64,000 bases of DNA from Notamacropus eugenii (GCF_028372415.1 NC_092876.1:63950885-64014884), one strand, 5' to 3'; shown: positions 1-8,906, numbered from the stretch's first letter. Translations and numbers: made by a program. Notes: a model not told the origin generated them from the sequence alone.

Positions 1-330
1 AGGAGGGGGATAAGGGTAGGGACAGCAACTAGATGGGGAGGATGCTGACCTAGGAGTTACAAAAACTTGAGTTCAGATCCTACCACATATACTTTCTAGG
101 CCCTGTAATCCTGGCAAATGTTTTAACATTCCTCAACTCCAGTACAGCTATAAAATAAGGATTGTAAATGCACCTGCCTGATAGGGTAGTGGTGAGGCTC
201 AATTGAATTTTTATATAAATACATACACATGTGTATATAGATAGATAGATAGATAGCACTTTGCAAACCTTAAAGTGAAGTACACACATATATGTATACA
301 TGTGTTTATAGATATCACTTTAAGGTAACT
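1..330 (+). mobile_element. Diverged tRNA-derived SINE with ATAG microsatellite
   Basis: 27-215 has the SINE body in diverged form (AACTAGATGGG, TTGAGTTCAGATCCTACC, CTGGCAAATG, TATAAAATAAGG). GATA repeats at about 239-256 and an A/T/TG-rich stretch follow. Confidence 0.5.
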
Positions 331-334
331 GGGG

Positions 335-440
335 CAAATGATGGTTAAATTACTTGTTCAGGGTCACACAGCTAGTGTTGTATCTGAGGTGGAATTTGAA
401 CTCAGATTTTCCTGACTCTTCCTGACTAATAATAGCTAGT
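335..440 (-). mobile_element. SINE/MIR-type fragment
   Basis: CAGGGTCACACAGCTAGT and GAATTTGAACTCAGATTTTC are reverse-strand SINE/MIR core sequences. The A/T-rich sequence at 440-585 holds nothing I can name. Confidence 0.55.
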
Positions 441-585
441 GTATACATGTACAAGCACGCACATATGCAATATTATGCACATATACCAAGCCCACATATG
501 CTATATTTATACTATACTACACATATAAAAAAATATACACATATAAATGATTTTATATATATATCACTGTAAGGTTTACAGAGTG

Positions 586-626
586 CTGTGTGTGTTTGCG
601 TGTGCGTGTGTGTGTGTGTGTGTGTA
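586..626 (+). repeat. (TG)n microsatellite
   Basis: Alternating TG/TGCG run. Confidence 0.9.
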
Positions 627-931
627 TTCGTCCTTCGTTGCCAAAGAAGACCATGCCATCAGAGAAGTAATGACATGACTTGCACTTGACTTTGTTTTGA
701 GGGAGGGAGGGCTGTGCAGGTCACCAGCCTCACTTGTCCTCCAGAGCCATCTGAATCCAGTGACCAGAGATTCATCAGGATGACTGGAGATGACTCGGGG
801 TGAGGCAGTTAGAGTTAAGTGACTTGCCCAAGGTCACACAGCCAGTGAGTATCAAGTGTCTGAGGTGAGATTTGAACTCAGGGCCTCCTGACTCCTGCAC
901 TGATGCTTTATCCACTGCACTGCCTAGCTGC
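627..931 (-). mobile_element. Marsupial composite SINE (MAR1-like), near full length
   Basis: On the minus strand a tRNA-like head (GCAGCTAGGCAGTGCAGTGG), GTGTGACCTTGGGCAAGTCA, then a body with CATCCTGATGAA, GGTGACCTGCACAGCCCTCC and GTGCAAGTCATGTCATTAC. This arrangement recurs in marsupial genomes. A partial relative is at 50940-51078. Confidence 0.6.
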
Positions 932-944
932 AAAGTGCTATACA

Positions 945-1070
945 TCTAGTAACTAAGAATAGCACCCACTTTCCAGGGTTGTGGTGAGCATCAAATGAGG
1001 TAGCAATTGTAAAGCACTTAGGACAGTGGCTGGCACATAGCAGGTGGTATAAATGTTAGCTATTACTATT
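945..1070 (+). mobile_element. MIR-type SINE, 3' half
   Basis: CAGGGTTGTGGTGAGCATCA, GTAAAGCACTTAGGACAGTG, CTGGCACATAGCAGG and ATAAATGTTAGCTATTA are the typical 3' end. Confidence 0.7.
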
Positions 1071-1074
1071 TGGA

Positions 1075-1242
1075 GACATTTGCACTCTGAATATTCTTGT
1101 GGACTATTTGTGCCTGACCTGTGGTAGAGCCTTCTGAGCTTAGGATGGTCTGATGAGCCACAGTCAGACATACTGTACCTTGACTCCAACATAGTGATGT
1201 CATTTTGGTCCTCTTGGAGAGTGAAGAACAACCAACCAAACA
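1075..1242 (+). mobile_element. Marsupial SINE 3' fragment
   Basis: Ends GTGATGTCATTTTGGTCCTC and AACAACCAACCAAAC, the tail seen on a marsupial RTE-dependent SINE family. Confidence 0.5.
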
Positions 1243-1880
1243 GGTATTATCATTATTACTATATGCAACATATAAACCAAGTAAATAGAAGACAATTTGG
1301 GGGGAGACATTAGTAGCTGTGAGAATCAGAAAGGGGCTCCTGTAGGAAGTAGCAGCTAAACTGTGCTCTGAAGGAAGCCAGAGATTCTAAGAGGGGAAGA
1401 AGCTTTCCAGGAGTGAATGGGGACCAGTCAGTGAGGTTTGGATGAGAAGGATGATAGCGGAGATGGGGAGAGAGAGAGGAGGAAAGGGAGGAAGGGGAGC
1501 ATTTACATAGCACTCTGAGGTTTCCAGAATGCTTTAGAAATATTTCTTAATCACATATAATAAATAATAAATTATCCTTACTGAATGCTCATTGAACGCT
1601 GAAGGTTTGGCAATGGGTATTAAATCAGTGAGTCCTGGGTTCTAGTTCCAGCTTTGTCATGTCCTTTTTGGGTTAGGGCCTTTATCGTTTTGGTCTTTCA
1701 CTGCCTCCCCTGTTAAATGGGGGAGAATGTGATTTGCCATTTCTTCTTTACAAGGATGCTGGCCCAACTGTTTAAAGAGGAGACACCCTGAACCACTAGA
1801 GGCCCCTATTTCTAAGCTTCTTTTAGGAAGCTGACACTGCCCACACTGGTATCTTATTTGCATTTACTATATACTTTTTA
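1243..1880. other. Repeat-derived flank, no gene
   Basis: 1310-1460 resembles the middle of the 0.7-kb interspersed repeat seen better at 15830-16600. 1625-1740 is a poor MIR-like stretch. Nothing coding. Confidence 0.4.
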
Positions 1881-1884
1881 CCTA

Positions 1885-2215
1885 ATAGGATTTTGGAGCT
1901 GGAATAGATCTTAGAACATGGAATGTCAGAGCTGGGAGAGACCTTGAAATGATGTTGAAATGTAGCATGGCCCATCACAAAGACTGCTAGATTTGGAGTC
2001 AGAGGACTGGTTTCCAACTTGACTGTTCACTACCTGAGTGATTTTGGGCACTAATTCTGTCTGGGCCTCAGGTCCTCATTTATACAATGAAAAGGGCTGG
2101 ATTGAATGGGGTCTCTAAAGTCCCTTCTATCTCTAAACCCCTCATCCTTAATACAGAATGTTAGAACTGGGAGGGATCTTAACATCCTCTCATCTTACAA
2201 GAAAATGATGGTTTC
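1885..2215 (+). mobile_element. MIR copy flanked by 33-bp-type head units
   Basis: CTTAGAACATGGAATGTCAG (1911-1930) is a head unit. 1978-2150 is MIR (GGGCCTCAGGTCCTCATTTA, then CCCTTCTATCTCTAAA). 2153-2190 has another head unit (AGAATGTTAGAACTGGGAGG). Confidence 0.6.
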
Positions 2216-3104
2216 TTGTAACTTTTCAGGCCAGTCTTATTCACTCTTCCACCCCTCCCTGCCCCAAAGCGTACACATAGATAGCCCCTCCATATACAGT
2301 TAATGAATGTCATCCCAGTTTCCTGCTGAGAGTTGTTTAATTCCCCTGGTTCAGGTGGAATAAAGGATCAGCAGGGATTAATATACAGCCTTTCAGATTG
2401 AGAACAGAAGCATACCCTTTCTAGAACCCAGAATGAGGGACTTGTTAACAAGCTAAACTACATCTAAGCTTGGCTCCATCCAAGTCCCTAAGGAAAATCT
2501 TTACTCATCCATAAAATGGGTTCTAATGGTGATAGAATGGGAAGTAACTGGTCTAGAAGACAGGCAGTTTCAGGCTCCTCTCCTCATCCCTAACAACCCT
2601 GCCCATCTCCAAAGACAAACAATATGACCTAACCAGGCCAACAAATTACTCTTAAGGAGGAAACCCAGAAGTGAAAAAGGATAGAGAACACATTGGGACA
2701 TTTGGCTTTAGATTAGAGGTCTCTTTGACCTTAGACAAATGACTTCCCTGTTCTCCTGGGTAAAAATTCAGAGGTCAGGCAGGCTTATCTCAAAAAACTC
2801 TGCTAATTCTTATCATTTTGTGCTTCTTGGTCCGATAACTTCAGGGAAAGGCAATTGGGGTTTAAAAGGCCTTGGACTAACATCCCACTCCACCCCTGGG
2901 CTGGCCAAGGCCAGATTTCTTAACTGAGTAGATTTGGTCCTAATTCCATCAAACGACAGGGGGGAGGGAGCTTCCCTGGGACTCATTCATTTACCTTTCC
3001 TACCCAAAGAGACAGAGGGCCACTCAGACCCTTTTACAAAGAGATGTTTTTGAAGATAGTTTTATGGGATGGAGGAGATGTTAGAGAACACAGGCATATA
3101 CTAC
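2216..3104. other. Downstream flank of ID3, no feature recognised
   Basis: Mostly unique-looking sequence with short low-scoring open frames. No repeat or gene called. Confidence 0.4.
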
Positions 3105-3121
3105 AAAGTTTAAAAAAATCC

Positions 3122-3127
3122 TTTATT
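3122..3127 (-). terminator. ID3: ID3 poly(A) signal AATAAA
   Basis: AATAAA on the minus strand within GCATAATAAAGG, at the end of the conserved 3' UTR block. The human gene has the same TTGCATAATAAA context. Cleavage is expected near 3100-3110. Confidence 0.9.
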
Positions 3128-3142
3128 ATGCAAAAAAGTTTT

Positions 3143-3159
3143 AACTTTTATAAAAAGTT
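3143..3159 (-). promoter_or_regulatory. Second palindromic AU-rich motif next to the ID3 poly(A) signal
   Basis: The minus strand reads AACTTTTTATAAAAGTT, able to pair AACUUUU with AAAAGUU around a UAU loop. It lies about 16 nt upstream of AATAAA. The same string is present in human ID3 from memory. It may affect poly(A) site use or stability (inference). Confidence 0.45.
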
Positions 3160-3223
3160 TATAAAGTACAATGCATGATTACAGAAAGTCACCTTCCTGC
3201 ACAAAGGTAGATATGCTATACAT

Positions 3224-3238
3224 ACTCTATTATAGAGT
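3224..3238 (-). promoter_or_regulatory. Palindromic motif in the ID3 3' UTR
   Basis: ACTCTAT, one base, ATAGAGT: perfect 7-base arms. In RNA it could form a 5-bp ACUCU/AGAGU stem with an AU-only loop. The human ID3 3' UTR carries ACTCTATAATAGAGT at the same place from memory, so it looks conserved. Function is unknown. Confidence 0.5.
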
Positions 3239-3686
3239 TCATAATCACAGTGAGGTCTTGAGGAGGGGGCAGGAACAAGCAGGTCTCTTTCCTGAAGGGT
3301 CTCCCCCCTCCGGGGACACCACAATCTAAGGTCTCCAGCTGCCTCAACAAAATTGGTTGGGGTGGGGAAGAGAAATAATAAAATGTCCCCTCAAAAAAAT
3401 AAAAATAAAAATCTGGCTAACAAACCAATCCTTTTAAACTTGGGGAAAAGCGATATGCAAATTGCTTTCCTCTTTCTTCTACAGAAGTCCCACAGTTTTG
3501 TTCTCCTAGATTCCGGGAAGAGGGGGTTCAGCTGAGAGTTCCTTTTCAGCCTTAAACCAGGAGAAGGTGGAGACAGTGGTAAAAACAGATGCCGGAGCCA
3601 GTATGTATGGACCCGGCCATTCCTGGGGCTCTGGTCAAAGCCTGATCCTCGGGGTCCCAGCGGGATCACAACACCTGCATACAGAA

Positions 3687-4122
3687 CTGGAAGGGGGAAG
3701 GGGGAGGGAGACATACAGGGACGGGTCAGTTTCCTCCCAGATCACAGGCAGGGGCAGGTCTGCAGACTGGTCGGCGCCAGGGAGGAAACTTTGTTCCCTC
3801 CAGCTGATAAGAAATCTGTGCCTAGAGTCCCGTCCCCCTAGCCGTTTCTCTCTCCCTCCCCGGTCCCCCCCTTTCCCCCCCCCCCCTCCCGCCTCTCTCC
3901 CCACTCTCCATTGGCTGGTTGTAAATCGCAGGCTAGCAGAAGAAGCCGGACCCTGGGATTTGGCTCTGGGGAGGTGAGAATTGGAGTGTGGGGCAATTGG
4001 AAACCGGGTAATTTTGGCCACTTCTGCACCTCAGCCTTCGTAACGATGTTCCCTGGGAGTTCAGAGTAGAGGTGCTACCCAAACCCGAAACCAGGTTTCA
4101 GGAAAAAAGAGGGGATGCTCAC
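3687..4122 (-). other. ID3: ID3 intron 2 (436 bp)
   Basis: Donor GTGAGC at 4122. The acceptor CCCCCTTCCAG ends at 3687 after a strong polypyrimidine run. The intron contains a composite BMP-SMAD site (3758-3779) and a C-rich tract near 3866-3890. Confidence 0.8.
3758..3779 (-). promoter_or_regulatory. Composite BMP-SMAD response site, ID3 intron 2
   Basis: On the minus strand TGGCGCC (3779-3773), five bases, GTCTG (3767-3763). This is an exact fit to the vertebrate BMP element formed by a GC-rich SMAD1/5 site and a SMAD4 box five bases apart. The GTCT box is also half of the palindrome GTCTGCAGAC (3758-3767), a doubled SMAD-binding element. It is about 1.4 kb downstream of the start site, inside the gene. 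Confidence 0.55.
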
Positions 4123-4195
4123 CTAGGGGTGACGGGGGTCAGTGGCAAAGACTCCTCTCATCTTTTGAGTAGAGTTCAGACGTCAGTTCGGCTGT
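4123..4195 (-). other. ID3: ID3 exon 2 (last 18 codons, stop, 16 nt of 3' UTR)
   Basis: After the TGA (4141-4139) the minus strand reads CCCCCGTCACCCCTAG followed by GTGAGC, a good donor at 4122. This matches the three-exon layout known for mammalian ID3, in which exon 2 carries only the C-terminal tail and a few bases of 3' UTR. Confidence 0.85.
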
Positions 4196-5098
4196 CTGGA
4201 TAGGAGAGAGGGTAGAGATGAGCTTAGCCTCTGCTAGCCCGGTGAGCGGGGTCAGTCTCTCTGCTCCTGCTCAACTCCACCCCAAGAAAGTCAGCTCCTG
4301 CCCGGCTTGTGCTCTGAGGTCCAGAGGTTGGTCCTCTCCCCCTTCACATCTCGACTAACTCAAATTCATGTCCTCGCGCCCAACTTTGGGTCTCCACACG
4401 CACGCACATGCAGGCGGGCACATCCCATTTTGAGTTTCGGCCCCTCACTCCACCCTGATTCACAGCCCAACCTAATTCATTCCCTACTCTGGGTCTCAGT
4501 TGCTACCCCCTCGCCCCGACATGCCACTCTTAAGTTCCCACTCCGCCTCCCGATCACAGACCACCCAAACTCATCCCCCACCCTCCCTACTGCCGGTCTT
4601 GGCCCCTTCTGGTCCTTGGCGGGTGGGGTAGGGGAGCCAAGTCTCAGACACCGCCCGTCCCACATCCCTCTCCGGGTTTCAGTCCTCATCCTTTCTTTCC
4701 TTCACACACCCTCCACTCGGATTCTCAGCCCTCAGGCTTCTCTCAAGCGCATCGGCCGCCACCCCTTCCCGTCGGTGCCGTCCCCAATGCGCACCCACCT
4801 GGATGCCGAGATGGGGCCCGTCGGGGGCCCCCGGGGCGGGCTCGGCCAGCACCACCTGCAGGTCCAGGATGTAGTCAATGACACGCTGCAGGATCTCCAC
4901 CTGGCTGAGCTCCGTGCCCCGCGGGACGCCCGGCACCAGCTCCCGCAGGCGCGAATAGCAGTCATTCATATCATATAGCAGGCTCAACGGCTCTTCGGCT
5001 GCGGGACTCTTTCCACGGCCACGCGCGATGGCGAGGCTGCGCTCCGACAGGCAACACACGGCTTCGTAGCAGCCTCGGGCTGGGCTCAGAGCCTTCAT
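4139..5098 (-). CDS. ID3: ID3, inhibitor of DNA binding 3 (helix-loop-helix, no basic region)
   Basis: Coding exons are 5098-4799 (100 codons) and 4195-4139 (18 codons plus TGA), giving 118 residues against 119 in human ID3 as I recall it. The splice is CAG|GTGGGT at 4799/4798 and CCAG|ACAGCC at 4196/4195. The protein starts [16 protein letters not shown]. The HLH spans about residues 37-83, with helix 1 [19 protein letters not shown], a loop with [11 protein letters not shown], and helix 2 [18 protein letters not shown]. There is no basic DNA-binding stretch before helix 1, as expected for an ID protein that pairs with E proteins in the nucleus and blocks DNA binding. Ser5 (LSP) is the family CDK2 site. 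Against remembered human ID3 it differs at residues 42 (Tyr for Asp), 46 (Asp for His) and 63 (Glu for Gln), and the tail [18 protein letters not shown] is diverged and one residue shorter. The ATG at 5098-5096 has A at -3, and no in-frame ATG precedes it. Confidence 0.98.
4196..4798 (-). other. ID3: ID3 intron 1 (603 bp)
   Basis: GT donor at 4798-4797 and AG acceptor at 4197-4196, preceded by a pyrimidine-rich CTCTCTCCTATCCAG. The intron is rich in pyrimidines on the + strand, which leaves a 223-codon antisense open frame (4307-4978) that I do not regard as a gene. Confidence 0.9.
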
Positions 5099-5183
5099 GT
5101 TTCTGGTGTGACAGGCGAGCAAAGGAAAGAACTATCTGAGAAGAAAACCTAGACAGCGACTAGCACAAGACAAATCCACGCTG
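4799..5183 (-). other. ID3: ID3 exon 1 (5' UTR plus codons 1-100)
   Basis: The 3' border is the donor CAG|GTGGGT at 4799/4798. The 5' border is inferred as roughly 30 nt downstream of the TATA-like motif at 5208-5213, giving a short 5' UTR of about 85 nt. A further upstream start site cannot be excluded. No upstream ATG in frame with the CDS was seen. Confidence 0.7.
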
Positions 5184-5207
5184 CGCGCCAGCCTGCAACC
5201 TTTCGGT

Positions 5208-5213
5208 CTTATA
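5208..5213 (-). promoter_or_regulatory. ID3: ID3 TATA box (TATAAG)
   Basis: The minus strand reads CACTATAAGACCG about 110 nt upstream of the ATG in GC-rich DNA. Upstream lie CACCC/KLF-type boxes (CCACGCCC near 5234, CCACACCCC near 5249 on the + strand). A start site near 5180 is inferred from the usual 30-nt spacing. Confidence 0.7.
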
Positions 5214-5314
5214 GTGGGTCCCCGGACTTGGACCACGCCCACTTTCAAGCCACACCCCGTGCCCGCCCGCCATACGCTCTTATTAGGGAATCCTTCGCTT
5301 TGCCCTGCCCATTT

Positions 5315-5322
5315 ATGCAAAT
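5315..5322 (+). promoter_or_regulatory. Consensus POU octamer in the ID3 promoter
   Basis: Exact ATGCAAAT about 105 bp upstream of the TATA-like motif, the classical position for an octamer in a TATA promoter. POU-factor binding is inferred, not shown. Confidence 0.5.
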
Positions 5323-5772
5323 AACACTCCGCCCTAGGCCCCGGCTCTGCCTCTGCGGACGGTCTTGGGGAGAAAAGTTGGATGGAGCGTTTACAAGCTG
5401 TTTAATTGCAAAACAGGTTTGCTCGGCTTGGCCTGACACCGAATGGGGTGTCGTCGCGGATTCCGAGAATGAGGGGGGCGGGCCCCTGGGTCTTTAAAAA
5501 CTCAATTACAATAATTTACATGGAAAATGCCCCTTTCTCTAGGTTGCTTCCCAGGCCACTGGAGAAACTGCTGGGACCGGAGTCTTGAGTCTGGTTCCCC
5601 CCCTCCCAGCCCCCACCCTCAACCTTGGTTCGGACGGAGACCCGTCGGAGGTCATAAATCCCCAAACAGCAAGGAGGAAACTTTAAAAAAAAAGGAAGGC
5701 AAAAGATTTTCAAGGGAATCTTGTAAGGAATTAGTGCCGCCTTGTTCCTCAATTTGTTGTTCATCTGACCTC

Positions 5773-5789
5773 CAGACTTTCTGGCGTCA
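5773..5789 (-). promoter_or_regulatory. Composite BMP-SMAD-like site 0.6 kb upstream of ID3
   Basis: On the minus strand TGACGCC, five bases (AGAAA), GTCTG. It fits the broader GRCGNC-N5-GTCTG consensus for SMAD1/5-SMAD4 complexes, with A in place of the second G. Same orientation and spacing as the sites at 3763-3779 and 8890-8906. Confidence 0.45.
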
Positions 5790-6039
5790 GGAATTATCTT
5801 GTGACCAGAGGGAAAAAAATGAATGGCGGTGAGCTGAGGTTACAATGGAGAAAACAGACTTAATTTGGCCGCTGAGAAGGGAGGGACGTGCAGTGGGGAG
5901 CGCTTAGAAGAAAGGGGTGCTTTTTTGTGGCAGGCAAAAAAAAAAAACCAAAACGAGATGGGGACTTGGGAACTCCCACAAGGAAAGGAGAGCTCCAGGA
6001 GGTGGGAAACGAAGTTTGGGTGGAGTAGACATAGTAACG

Positions 6040-6310
6040 AGACTTCAGAAGTCATCTAGTCCAGTTCTCTCTTTTTTTCCCCTTAATAGATAAGGAAATT
6101 GAGGCCCAAAAATGAAGCGACCGCTTCGGGGTCCAATAGGTAGTAAAGTGACCGAATCGAATCTGAATCCAAGTTCTTTGACCATAAACCTAACGATTTT
6201 CTCACTGTGCCTTTGGCTGGACTCAAGAGACTTGGGCTCTAAGTCCTTCCTTTTCCTCGCTTAGACAAAGTCACTTTCTCTCTCTTGGTCTCAGTTTCTC
6301 CATTTGCGAA
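6040..6310. mobile_element. MIR3-like copy followed by a MIR fragment
   Basis: GATAAGGAAATTGAGGCCC then diverged accessory sequence to about 6213. A MIR fragment in + orientation follows (AAAGTCACTTTCTCTCTC, TCTCAGTTTCTCCATTTG). Confidence 0.5.
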
Positions 6311-6417
6311 ATTCAGTTCTATAACAGAAGAAATTTCAATTTAACAGATAGTTACTAAGTGTCTACAATGTACAGAAGCATGGGAGAGGTGATGTGCTTT
6401 GCACATCTCCTCCTCAC

Positions 6418-6455
6418 CCCACCCCCCCCCACCCCCCACCCCCCACCCCCGTCCC
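6418..6455. repeat. C-rich tract with G-quadruplex potential on the minus strand
   Basis: Runs of five or more C separated by single A. Confidence 0.85.
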
Positions 6456-6559
6456 AACTCCCTACCCCTACCGGTTTGGACCTGTGATTACATCCATTTA
6501 GAGGGAACATCACTTGTGGAGAGTCCCTCCTCCGTGTAGAATGACTACATCTTTACTAC

Positions 6560-6710
6560 TTACTTAGTCTTAGAGGGTTTCACAGGGATAGGGAGAAGCT
6601 AAATGATTTATCTAGGGTCACACAGCGTAGTATCAGGCAAGATGAGAGGGAACACAGGTCTTTCTTGACTGAAGGCCAGTCCAGTTATCTCTAGACTAAG
6701 CTACCTCTGT
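6560..6710 (-). mobile_element. MIR-type fragment
   Basis: TCTAGGGTCACACAGCGTAG and a diverged 3' part ending near CTAAGCTACCTC. Confidence 0.5.
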
Positions 6711-6964
6711 ATAACAGAGGGGCTTAATAAATGCTTCTTCAACTGAATACAAAGTTACAGTTTCATTGAGAGAATAAGGCACACAATGATAGCTGTAATA
6801 CACAACGTTACAATATAAAAACATTGTCCAGGTACAAACACAATAGTGAAACAAGGACAGAGAAGGGACAGTTAACTGTATGTGTGACCAAGGAGATTTG
6901 GGATGTTGGAGGTAACATTTGAGTTGGACTCTGAAAGATGGGTAGGAATACAACAGGAGATTAT

Positions 6965-7130
6965 TACTTTGTATAACTTTTGTATTTATGTACCTGTATA
7001 CATGTCATTCCCACCTCCCTAAAAAAAAAAAAAAAAGCTCCATGAGGAGTAAGGCTGTTGTGGGGTTTTTGTCTTTTAAAATTCCCATGACACATAGTAG
7101 GTGCTTAATATATATTTATTGAATTAGAGA
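6965..7130 (+). mobile_element. L2-type LINE 3' end
   Basis: CCATGAGGAGTAAGGCTGT, then ACACATAGTAGGTGCTTAA and TATTTATTGAAT, the standard L2 terminus. Confidence 0.6.
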
Positions 7131-8360
7131 GAATAGAATGAAATTAAATGAGGGCATTCTAGGCATAGAGAACATTATCCCTTGGGGAGATTAGACTTGG
7201 TAGCCTCAGTTTTCCCATCTGTAAAATGAAGGAGTGTAAAATGGCCTGTGAGATCTCTTCCAGTTCAAGAGCTAGGATCCCAGGATTCCAAGTGGCAGAA
7301 GGAGTTAGCTCTGAGAGCCAGATCAGATTCTGATTTCTTGTGAGCATTAACCCTCAAAATGGATCCAGTCCCATGATACAAACCTCTTTAAAAATCTGGT
7401 GATAGATTTCTCTTGTCAATCCCTGTTTTCCTCCCATGCCCCCAGAGATAAATAACGCAAAAAGTTATCAGCCATTAGATTTCCTTACCCTTTATTATTT
7501 TTGCCCATTAATATCTTTGGGGGAACTCAGAAGATCAGAATTAAACTCCATTTGGTGACAAAACCATTACATTTAATTAACTGTTGTACCAACCCCCTTG
7601 AAAGATTTGTTAAGGTTCTATTAATTCTGTCTAGCCCTGATTAGGTTTCATCGTAAAATCATCGGATCTAGATTTCATTCTCAATCAATTTTTGTCCCTT
7701 TCAACTCTAACACGTGCTAAGTTCTAAAGTTCTTTCCATCTCTGACTTTCTCTGTTCTACTTCATGTTCTAAAGTCTGAAGACTAGAGAGGACCGCGTCT
7801 TTCTAAGGTGAAGGGACCTCTATTTTAAGATGAACTTTTAAAGATCAATATTTTTCTTAGTTAAAACCATAATCACCTTTTTATAATGATGATGATACGT
7901 GTTATTTCCTCCATCTCCTCCCCAACTTGGTGCCTACTACATCTTAGGGTTTAAAAAATGTTTAATGAAATGGATGGTGAGGATGATGAAGATCACAATT
8001 CCATCTCACATCTGTTTACCACTTTATACTTTCCCAAAGCCTCTTTCTGCACTTGGTATCATCAGGGCTCAACTTGAATTCAGTTCAAAATCCTTTTAGC
8101 TTCTGTTCTTACAGTAAGGAGTACAAAGATGAGAACCCACCCTTCAGCTAAAGGTGCTTACAACAGATGAGACAAATACCAGCATATGGTGGAATGGGAC
8201 TCAGGTTGGTGTCAGAAGAGGCATGGGTTGGAGAAGAGAGAAAGACCACTTCAGGCCAGAGAGGTGTCAGAGGAATCTTTGAGAGTGCAAGCCACCATGT
8301 ACTAGGTAGCCTCAAAGGGACTGTAGGACAAAGAACAACTCTAACTGGAAGGGACATAAA
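7131..8360. other. Flank with a MIR fragment, otherwise nothing recognised
   Basis: 7195-7300 is MIR-like (CCTCAGTTTTCCCATCTGTA). 7690-7790 has weak 33-bp-type units (AAGTTCTAAAGTTC). The remainder is AT-rich without gene evidence. Confidence 0.4.
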
Positions 8361-8361
8361 A

Positions 8362-8548
8362 TAGCTAGTGTTAGAACTGCAGAATATTAGAGCTTAACGG
8401 TACATTCATTCCAAGGCCTTTGCTTTACAGATGAAGATACTTGAGGCCCAGAAAATGGGAAGTGAGCTGCCCAAGGTCTCAGCCAGTTAAAGGGAAAGCC
8501 TCAGCTTGAGCCCAGGTCCCCTGATTCCCAGTCCTTCTGGTGCCCAGA
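8362..8548. mobile_element. MIR3-like element
   Basis: AGAATATTAGAGCTTAACGG head, TTTGCTTTACAGATGAAGAT, TGCCCAAGGTCTCAGCCAGT and CCCCTGATTCCCAGTCC. Confidence 0.6.
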
Positions 8549-8841
8549 ATAGAGGCAGGTTAAGTGAAGGCTGGGGAATTGAAGCTGGGGCCTAAATAGA
8601 GGTTTTCACAAACAGCTGAAGGAGGCAAATGCCTTCTTCGGCTTCTTTTGCTGCAGGCCCACAGCATCCGACCCCCTTCTCTGAACTTTCTGTTCCCAGT
8701 TCTGCTCCTTTTACCAGGCTTTTTCCCTCTTGCATTTTTTATTTTTATGAAAGGATGTCATTAAGGCCTTTGTCTGCGCTGTTTTTGTTTCAGAACTTTT
8801 CTCACAATCCTATTTTTTGTTGAGGAATCCGCTCCTTTGCC

Positions 8842-8868
8842 CAGCTGTGTGTCCCCGTCCCACAGCTG
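8842..8868. promoter_or_regulatory. Paired CAGCTG E-boxes, 21 bp apart
   Basis: CAGCTGTG at 8842-8849 and 8863-8870. Start-to-start spacing is 21 bp, two helical turns, and the second box is 22 bp from the BMP-SMAD site. E-protein/bHLH binding would be opposed by ID3 itself (inference). Confidence 0.5.
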
Positions 8869-8889
8869 TGTTGATCTAACTCTCAGCTC

Positions 8890-8906
8890 CAGACAGCCTG
8901 GCGCCA
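8890..8906 (-). promoter_or_regulatory. Distal composite BMP-SMAD response site
   Basis: The + strand reads CAGACAGCCTGGCGCCA, that is TGGCGCC-AGGCT-GTCTG on the ID3 strand. The GGCGCC core lies in the palindrome CTGGCGCCAG (8898-8907). Confidence 0.6.

Larger units (their letters stand above)
3105..3686 (-). other. ID3: ID3 exon 3, conserved 3' UTR
   Basis: The minus strand after the acceptor contains GCAGGTGTTGTGATCCCG and CTGGGACCCCG, like human ID3 exon 3 as I remember it. The distal part (about 3105-3245) is nearly identical to the human 3' end from memory, including AGGAAGGTGACTTTCTGTAA and TTGCATAATAAA. It holds two short palindromes, ACTCTAT-T-ATAGAGT (3224-3238) and AACTTTTATAAAAAGTT (3143-3159). 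The cleavage site is estimated about 18 nt past the poly(A) signal. Confidence 0.85.
4490..5480. promoter_or_regulatory. ID3: CpG-rich promoter/exon 1 island of ID3
   Basis: CpG dinucleotides are dense from intron 1 through exon 1 to the proximal promoter (for example 4740-5110 and 5260-5480), in contrast to the CpG-poor flanks. Borders are by eye. Confidence 0.7.
5226..6040. other. ID3 upstream flank
   Basis: Unique-looking, CpG-containing to about 5480, with the octamer at 5315 and the BMP-SMAD-like site at 5773. No gene. Confidence 0.5.

Noticed and set aside
4179-4195. GACGTC near GTCT in ID3 exon 2 as a fourth BMP-SMAD site
   Set aside because: Spacing is nine bases instead of five, and the site is coding.
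4307-4978. 223-codon + strand open frame across ID3 intron 1 and exon 1
   Set aside because: Antisense shadow of ID3 exon 1 and a pyrimidine-rich intron. The protein matches nothing.
5099-5122. N-terminal extension of ID3 (LLACHTRN)
   Set aside because: It would start at TTG, while the downstream ATG matches the ID3 N-terminus MKALSP exactly.
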